Notes under the pieces: model-generated
What the model saw: only the letters and a program-made list of their open reading frames with translations
Told to the model about the DNA's origin: nothing
The model's database searches: none
Made by a program: the position numbers and the translations under genes
Part shown: piece after piece, positions 57,800 to 64,000 of the stretch
How positions within the stretch are numbered: position 1 is the first letter of the stretch
Layout: every line of letters begins with the position of its first letter
Source: Isoetes taiwanensis
Taxonomy: Eukaryota; Streptophyta; Lycopodiopsida; Isoetales; Isoetaceae
DNA: 64,000 nucleotides
Assembly: GCA_021234155.1 (NCBI GenBank)
Contig: JAJEKV010000006.1
Span: 7,775,003 to 7,839,002 of the forward strand
Direction of reading: 5' to 3'

Positions 57800-60685
57800 A
57801 TGGAGCCATCAGCCCGGCAATCTAAGGATCCAGGGCCATTTCTTTGTGATGTGAGTATCAATGGATATTTAATCAAAGATGCCAACATAGATACCAGCAG
57901 TGGAGTGAATGTAATGCCTTACCATATAATGCTTCAAGTTGGATTAAAAATGATGGAACCGACAACTATGATGCTCAAAGCATTCAATCAAATGAAGGTG
58001 CAGCCTATGGGAGTCATAAGAAATATCTTATGCAAGGTCTATGAGGTGGAAGCAATCTTGGATTTCATGGTGTTGAAATTTCCAGAGAATGTGCATGCTG
58101 AAACTTATACTTTGTTGCTGAGCCGTACATGGTTAGATGCCGTACAAGCTGAGACTTCATGGAGGAAGCGTGAAATGAACATCCTTCAAGGGGAACATAA
58201 TGTTACTATAGATCATCCTCTGAAATCAGCAAAAGGTACCTTTCTTTGCAATCCTTCTTTGAGCAGCCCGCAGTTAGAAATCAGCAAAGAGGATGCTATG
58301 GTGTCAGGGCAGCAAGGTCTTAGTTGTTTTCATGTCTTGGAAGTGGGTGACAGGGAAGATAAGACTTTGTACAAGTGGTTAAAAGGTACCCAAATTTCAG
58401 AAATATGTCATTTACAGCAGCAAGTTGCAGATAAGTATATCCAAAGACTTGAAAGTATTGGTGAAGGTGAGTTACAAGAGACTCTTGTAAACATGCAGGA
58501 GGAGTCCATTCAAAGACCCATTGGTGAGACTTTATTTCAGCAAGGTATTGATCAAGATCAAGTAGAGATGATTTTGACATCAAGCATGGAGGGGATAAAC
58601 AGAAATCAGCCCACTATAGAAGAACAAATGTATTTTGATGGTGCATTTTCTAAACTCAAGAATTATGGAGGTGTAGGAGTATTTCTGATATATGGGCATA
58701 AGAAGAAGATTGTTACATTGAGTATGCCATGCAATGCAAGCAGTAATAATGAGGCTGAATATCATGCACTTGCTCAAGGTATGACTTTGGCAAAGAAGAA
58801 GCATGTTGATTGTTTGACTATTTTTGGAGACTCTTTGTTGGCGTGTCAACAACTTGTGGATCAATTTCAGGTTTTAAGTGCTAATTTGAGAGCCTTAAAT
58901 CAACAAGCCATGGATTTGAAGTCCTATTTTCAGCAGTGCATTGTGGTATATGTTCCAAGAGAACAAAACAGTGTGGCGGATGCTTTAGCACAATCGGCAA
59001 TGGTGCAGGCAGCTTGGTGGCATGTACACATTCTGGAGGATGAGGTAAATCAGATCAGTCCATGTTCACCACAGTCATCACAGTCACCACATGCACCACA
59101 TTCATCACAATCATCACATGCACCACATCCATCATCACACTCACCACAGTCACCACATGCACCACATTCATCACAGTTACCACAGTCACCACACTCATTA
59201 CATTCATCACAATCACCACATTCCATCAAGAACGTCAATATTTCTCAAGGAAATCAAGAAGAATTGGTTACTATTGGAGGAGATCTTACTCAAGAGGAGG
59301 AACGTGATTTGATATCTTTGTTAAGAGAATTCAGGGATGTTTTGGCAAGAAATTATAAAGAATTGAAAGGCATTCCACCAGAGGTTGTGGTTCATACCAT
59401 TGATTTGAAACAAGGATCAAAACCAGTCCAACAAGCTCAAAGGAGAATGAGTCCAGCCATAGAGGAGCAAGTAAAGGTTGAAGTCATGAAGCTTTTGGAG
59501 GCGGGATTTATTGTACCAGTGCCAAATTCAGATTGGATCAGTTCTATTGTACTAGTGAGAAAGCCAAATAACTCAATCCGAGTATGCATTGATTACAGGG
59601 ATCTAAACAAAGCTACCAAAAGAGATCATTTTCCTATACCATTCATAGACACCTTGTTGGATATTGTTGCAGGAAATCAGGCCTATTCTTTCTTGGATGG
59701 TTACTCAGGATATAATCAGATCCAAATTTATCCACCACATCAAGCAATGACGGCTTTTAGAACACCTTTTGGCATCTATGCTTATAAGGTATTACCTTTT
59801 GGCCTTACAAATGCTCCAGCCACATTTCAGCGAGCTAGGACCTATGCTTTTCATGATATTTTAGACTTCTTGAGAGTCTTTATAGTTGACTTAACAGTGT
59901 TTTCGAATCCGAGAAGAGATCACTTGGATCATCTCAGAAAAGTTCTTGAAAGATGTCGATTGTATGGCATAAGTTTAAATCCTGCTAAGTGTATTTTCTT
60001 CACTAGAGGAGGCAAACTATTGGGCAATTATGTTTCAGAAAAGGGGTTACAAGTGGATCATGGTAAGATTGCAGCCTTGGAGAAGGTGAAACCACCTACA
60101 AATGTATCCCAAGTGAGAAGCTTATATGGCCAACTCAGTTTTAGTAGGAGGTATTTGCACAATTTTGCTAAAATAACCCAGCCACTTGTGGATTGTATGA
60201 AGCAAGAGCAGAATTTTAGATGGAAGGAGGACGCTCAAGAAGCATTTGAATGGTGCCTTGGACAATTGAAAGAGAGAACTTTGCTGATTCCTCCAAGAAT
60301 GAGTGAGCCTTTTCATTTATTCTTTACAGTTTGGGAGCAAGCTTTGGTTGTCACACTATGTCAGAAAAATCAGCAAAAGGATTATGATGTGGATTACTAT
60401 GCTAGCAGACTGTTAACTCCACAAGAGCAAAAATGGACTCATGTGGAGCATCTTGGGTTGGTATTGAAGTGGGTCTTGAATAAATTTAGACATTATCTTC
60501 TTCCTTCACAATGGAATTTAGCAAATGTACAGTATGTTTACATTCATATGGATGTGAACCCATTGCCATGCATTTACAACAAGACTGTCCAAGATCCTAA
60601 GTTTACAAGATGGGCTCTTATCATACAAGAATTTGAGTTGAAGTATGTTAAGATGGCTCAAGGAGCTCATAATCCAAGTGCCTAA
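57800..60685 (+). CDS. Pol segment: protease, extra RNase H, linker, RT, Ty3 RNase H (961 aa)
   Basis: Protease-like NIDTSSGVNVMP (about residues 29-40). Residues 275-400 are an RNase HI domain: YFDGAF, NNEAEYHAL, FGDSLL and SVADALA give the D-E-D-D set. Residues 420-476 are a Ser/Pro/His/Gln low-complexity linker. RT follows: IRVCIDYRDLNKATKRDHFP (about 595), VLPFGLTNAPATFQ (about 665), and the active-site box reads FIVDL (about 695), so the first catalytic Asp is replaced by Val. Last is a Ty3 RNase H (YYASRLLTPQEQKW), which lacks the usual N-terminal Asp. The extra RNase H lies upstream of RT; in described Tat elements it lies after the Ty3 RNase H. As read the RT should be inactive. Confidence 0.9.
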   Translation: MEPSARQSKDPGPFLCDVSINGYLIKDANIDTSSGVNVMPYHIMLQVGLKMMEPTTMMLKAFNQMKVQPMGVIRNILCKVYEVEAILDFMVLKFPENVHAETYTLLLSRTWLDAVQAETSWRKREMNILQGEHNVTIDHPLKSAKGTFLCNPSLSSPQLEISKEDAMVSGQQGLSCFHVLEVGDREDKTLYKWLKGTQISEICHLQQQVADKYIQRLESIGEGELQETLVNMQEESIQRPIGETLFQQGIDQDQVEMILTSSMEGINRNQPTIEEQMYFDGAFSKLKNYGGVGVFLIYGHKKKIVTLSMPCNASSNNEAEYHALAQGMTLAKKKHVDCLTIFGDSLLACQQLVDQFQVLSANLRALNQQAMDLKSYFQQCIVVYVPREQNSVADALAQSAMVQAAWWHVHILEDEVNQISPCSPQSSQSPHAPHSSQSSHAPHPSSHSPQSPHAPHSSQLPQSPHSLHSSQSPHSIKNVNISQGNQEELVTIGGDLTQEEERDLISLLREFRDVLARNYKELKGIPPEVVVHTIDLKQGSKPVQQAQRRMSPAIEEQVKVEVMKLLEAGFIVPVPNSDWISSIVLVRKPNNSIRVCIDYRDLNKATKRDHFPIPFIDTLLDIVAGNQAYSFLDGYSGYNQIQIYPPHQAMTAFRTPFGIYAYKVLPFGLTNAPATFQRARTYAFHDILDFLRVFIVDLTVFSNPRRDHLDHLRKVLERCRLYGISLNPAKCIFFTRGGKLLGNYVSEKGLQVDHGKIAALEKVKPPTNVSQVRSLYGQLSFSRRYLHNFAKITQPLVDCMKQEQNFRWKEDAQEAFEWCLGQLKERTLLIPPRMSEPFHLFFTVWEQALVVTLCQKNQQKDYDVDYYASRLLTPQEQKWTHVEHLGLVLKWVLNKFRHYLLPSQWNLANVQYVYIHMDVNPLPCIYNKTVQDPKFTRWALIIQEFELKYVKMAQGAHNPSA

Positions 60686-60725
60686 TTGAGCAGTGGTGCT
60701 GAAATAGAAGAGGAAAATTGAGACT

Positions 60726-61885
60726 GTGGATCTTTGGTATGCTAATATATACAGGTATTTACAAGATCAGACTTATCCTTCGTCATTTTCAAAGCAACAA
60801 AAGCATGCTCTTAGAGTACAAGCAGCTGGTTATGTGGTGCATGAGGCTATTCTTTATAAGAGGACTATAGAAGGTCTCTTATTAAGATGTGTTGCTGGTC
60901 AGCAAACTTATGATTTGTTGCAGCAAGCACATGATTGTCAGGGGCATTTTGCAGCCAGAACCACAGCCAGGAAGATCCTTCATTGGGGATATTATTGGCC
61001 AACTCTTTACAAGGATACTAGAGACTTTGTTAGCAAATGTGAGAAGTGTCAAAGGCATAAACAATTAACAGGCCACAATAATATGCCATTCCATCCTATT
61101 TTGAGCGTTGGTCCGTGGGGATTGGATTACATTGGGCCTATCAATCTTCCATCTTCTAAAGGTCATAAGTATATTTTGGCAGCCACATGCATGTTTACGA
61201 AGTGGGTAGAAGCAATTCCAGCAAAGCATGCTACAAAAAATACCACAGTAAGCTTTCTTTATCACAATTTGATTTCTCGGTTTGGTGTTCCAACCATTCT
61301 TTTATCGGATCGGGGAACTTATTTCATGGGGAAAGTGGTAGCTCAGTTAACAAAAAAGATTGGTGTTCAACATGTACAAGCTCTGCTTATTATCCACAAG
61401 GAAATGGCTAAGCTGAGTCTACTAACAAAATTTTGAAAGCTATCTTGGCTAAAACAGTGAAGGATAATCAAAGAAATTGGTATGAAGCCTTGACAGGTGC
61501 CTTATGGAGTTTCAGGTGTACTTACAAGTTGGCTACAGTATTTACACCATTTGAATTAGTTTATAGAGTGCAAGCTGTAATGCCTATTCATTTGGACATT
61601 CCTTTGTGTTCGTTTGTGGAGCTACCTTATTATGAGAATTTAGGAGAAGTTTCAACTCCAAATTAAATGCATAATAGGATGGATGATTTGCTGCAATTGC
61701 AGGAGATGAGACAAGAAGCAGCAGACTTCAATATGAGGCATAAACAGAAAGTCAAGCTTATCAAAGACAAGTTACATGTTGTCAATCCATTTGAGGAAGG
61801 GCAACTGGTGTTGTGCAGGACCACTAAGCAGCATCTATCCAAATTTCAAAGCCCATGGGAAGGCCCATTTATGATTGATAAATAG
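60726..61885 (+). pseudogene. Integrase, frameshifted with one stop
   Basis: HHCC domain (HDCQGHFAARTTARKIL ... CEKCQRH, about 60928-61060). Core: GLDYIGPINLPSSKG (first Asp, about 61121) and LLSDRGTYFMG (second Asp, about 61303). A frameshift follows near 61345. The YPQGNG..AEST box (third residue, Glu) is at about 61393-61425 but has a TAA inside it. C-terminal part: 61433-61666 and 61667-61885 (FEEGQLVLCRTTKQHLSKFQ, the GPF-type end). No chromodomain seen. Confidence 0.88.
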
Positions 61886-62399
61886 GTACCAGGTGGGGCT
61901 TTCTACTTGATGACTCCAGAAGGGGAATTGTTGCCTAATCCCAGAAATGGCAAGGATCTCAGGCCTTACTTTGAAAGAGAAGTGCTATTCTAAGGGATTC
62001 AGCTTTGGCATAGCTCCAATTACAGAGAATTTGTGGAGAACTTTTGGGTTACAGCAGGTCGTTTTTCTGTAAAAACAGATGGTGAAAGTTCCATAATGCT
62101 TCATTTATCCTATATCAAAAGATATACGAATCCAACGAGCTATGGTGCAGGTCAAACAGAGGTCTGGGACTCAAGATATCAGCTTTCAAAGTTTGCCACA
62201 GTTACAGAGGCTCTGTTTCGTCACTGTCATTTTGGACCAATTTGTTTTGTATCAGTCATTTGGATTTGAGGAGGGTAATTTTCTTTCTACATATACATGT
62301 AAATGTTTCATTTCGGGACATGTCTTAAGGACCATATTAGTATGTTTTGTTGTGGGTTCTCCGCCACGGAGTGGCACATTTTCCCACTGTGGTCGCCAC
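61886..62399 (+). other. 3' internal region of the Ty3 element
   Basis: Remnant of the integrase tail (GAFYLMTPEGELLPNP in shifted frame near 61895) then non-coding DNA. No strong polypurine tract next to the LTR was found. Confidence 0.5.
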
Positions 62400-62726
62400 T
62401 GTTGGGGTGGTCACCACTCACCACTCACCACACTCACCACTATTGAGGTGGTAGAGGAGACCGTATACCGTATATGGAGGGATATACGCACATGCACGCG
62501 TGGAGGTTATATGCACGTATGCATTATGGTGTGGAGGGCATTATCATCACGGTGTTATCTGAACAGAGGGAAGAATAGAGAGACGGTGTATTGAGAGAGA
62601 GTATTTTGCTTGATCTAGCTATGGAGATGATGATTCTTTGTGTTGTGCATTGCCTTTATCTGATAGATTGAGCTTGGATTGTTGGGTTTTTCATCCTTCT
62701 TGCAAGGTTAGAGATTGGCTCTAACA
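62400..62726 (+). repeat. 3' LTR (327 bp)
   Basis: TGTTGGGGTGG ... GGCTCTAACA; followed by the GCGCT duplication at 62727-62731. Confidence 0.93.
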
Positions 62727-63545
62727 GCGCTCCTCCATGGCGAGCCATCAGAGATGTTTTCACTTGGTCATGTATTCGCCAGGGGTGCCCTTTAGTGCCA
62801 CTACTTTTTACAATCATTTCGAAGACCTTGTCCTAGCTATTTACCATAGCAACAATGGAGTGGATCCTTTAAGGTCTTGCTTTAATATATGATACTCAAG
62901 AAATGTGCAATCAATATGCAAATAACATGTTTTTCTTTCTCTTCGCTAACTCTGAGAACTTAGGGACTGCAAAATTGCTCTTCGATACATTTTCATTGGC
63001 TTCTGGTGTGCTTGTAGGATGGCAGAAGTGTTTCAACTCGATGGATGCTGGACATTCCAACTCCGGCATGTGTCCACGATTATCTATAGAAGTTACTTCG
63101 TTATGGACAAGCTACCAAATTGCCTGGGATGCTAGTTGATGTTCATATCAATAATGGGGCCACGTGGAAAGAGATCATTAAGGGTTTGTGAGAAAGACTT
63201 ATTTTGGTATCCTGCCGCAAAATTATCTCTTGCTGTTCGCATCACAGTGGCCAAGTCAGTCCTCAACGGTACCATTTTATATGGCTTCTTATTGCTAGCC
63301 CCACAGGTCAAAGTCCACGAACTCATTGCAATAGTTCAGACCTTCATATGGGCCGGTACTGAAAAGGGGGTTGTGCATTCTTCCAAAATGGGCAGATGGT
63401 CTTCGCATGATGGACTTCTTGTTGCAGAGCAAAGTCCTCATTTCAAAATTCATTTGGAAGATTTTGACTGATGAAAATGACTCTCCTGGTTTAAGTTTTT
63501 TCAAACAATCTCTTCATCATTGTATTCCTCTAGGCAAGAAGGCCG
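62727..63545 (+). pseudogene. LINE reverse transcriptase, 3' half
   Basis: Resumes with FTWSCIRQGCPLVPLLFTII (about 62759; the R(Q)GCPLSP box of LINE RT). Next is NQYANNMFFFLFANSENLG (about 62909), where the catalytic YADD-type box reads YANN. Then SLASGVLVGWQKC. The remaining frames to 63540 are broken. With 54690-55475 it forms one LINE disrupted by the LTR element. Confidence 0.82.
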
Positions 63546-63555
63546 TAGAAGCATG

Positions 63556-63831
63556 AGACTTGAGGAAGATGAAATACATTTCATTATGGCAGCCTTTGAA
63601 CCAACTATGCCCACTCATTATGACGAAGCTATTAAGGCTGTAGATTGTAATCAATGGAGAGGAGCATTGAATGAAGAGATGAGGTCGTTTCATAAGACAC
63701 AAACATTTGGCATTGTTGACATGCCTCCTGGCAGGAATATTATAGGTAATAAATGGTTGCATAAGCTAAAAAATAGACCAGATGGAAGACATATCTCTGC
63801 CATTTCATTCCACATGTCCCTGGCAGTGTGA
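63556..63831 (+). pseudogene. Ty1/copia RT fragment
   Basis: HYDEAIKAVDCNQWRGALNE, then MRSFHKTQTFGIVDMPPGR and IGNKWLHKLKNRPDG match the start of copia RT (the A-.-.-W..A(M/L).EE ... GCKWVFK.K...DG pattern). About 80 residues, cut off on both sides. Confidence 0.8.
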
Positions 63832-64000
63832 CCACCTCCCTTACCCCCCACAAAAAAATAATAATGAGCAGACTGATACATTACATTCAGGAGTTTGCTT
63901 GGACGCTATTGCAAACTTTGCTAGAAATGAAATCCTGTCGAAATGCCCCTGCCGCTGTCGCTGCCCTCACCCATGCCACTGTGATCACCGGAGGGGATTG
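63832..64000. other. Nothing recognised
   Basis: Short end of the window with no coding or repeat signal. Confidence 0.4.

Larger units (their letters stand above)
55476..62726 (+). mobile_element. Complete Ty3 (Tat-like) LTR retrotransposon with an extra RNase H upstream of RT
   Basis: LTRs of 329 bp (55476-55804) and 327 bp (62400-62726) are nearly identical by eye, with TGTT...AACA ends and a 5-bp target duplication GCGCT. A TGGCGACC primer site lies three bases after the 5' LTR. Order: gag, zinc knuckles, protease, RNase H (archaeal/plant type), Ser-Pro-His linker, RT, Ty3-type RNase H, integrase. Single stops and frameshifts show it is dead but young. It splits a LINE. Confidence 0.93.

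Noticed and set aside
59050-59238. Cys/Gly/Asp-rich minus-strand ORF
   Set aside because: Antisense of the CACCACA repeat encoding the Ser-Pro-His linker; composition artefact.

Overview
The window is plant nuclear DNA. The clearest evidence is an intact eight-exon VAP27 gene (23.5-26.1 kb, minus strand) with GT-AG introns and a plant-type MSP/coiled-coil/tail-anchor architecture. Nearly everything else is mobile DNA: LTR retrotransposons with tRNA-type primer binding sites and a chromodomain, a LINE, and TIR elements. I cannot name the species. The nested LTR elements suggest a large, repeat-rich genome.

Layout. 1.8-3.8 kb: a multi-exon Crypton-like tyrosine recombinase gene. 4.9-5.7 kb: a broken DUF7869-type gene. 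6.2-7.5 kb: a non-autonomous TIR element full of GTTCGCC/GGCGAAC palindromes. 8.3-20.6 kb: a region bounded by perfect 32-bp inverted repeats. It holds a divergent pair of gene sets, a minus-strand set of unknown function and a plus-strand DUF8039-like plus DUF7869-like set, together with dispersed GCGC palindromes; I read it as one large DNA transposon. 21-23 kb and 28-29.6 kb: dispersed and duplicated repeats. 23.5-26.1 kb: VAP27. 31.6-32.7 kb: exons of an unrecognised gene. 32.9-35.4 kb: a broken Ty1/copia element. 36.2-38.7 kb: a minus-strand non-coding LTR element, cut by the next one.

38.7-50.2 kb holds the most striking object: a Ty3 chromovirus-like element with 1.57-kb LTRs. Between its primer binding site and gag it carries three extra intact ORFs. 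The first begins with the exact N-terminal tail of histone H3, the second is a full histone H3 fold, and the third is unrecognised and perhaps BRCT-like. Four copies of a ~66-nt hairpin lie in the leader and between these ORFs. The pol part ends in a chromodomain. A viral-type element carrying an H3 tail mimic, an H3 histone and a chromodomain suggests it interacts with host chromatin through its own histone products.

51.4-51.7 kb: a MITE. 54.7-63.5 kb: a LINE split by a complete 7.25-kb Ty3 element (55,476-62,726, 5-bp target duplication GCGCT). That element has an extra RNase H domain upstream of its reverse transcriptase, and its RT active site is mutated. The window ends in a small copia fragment.
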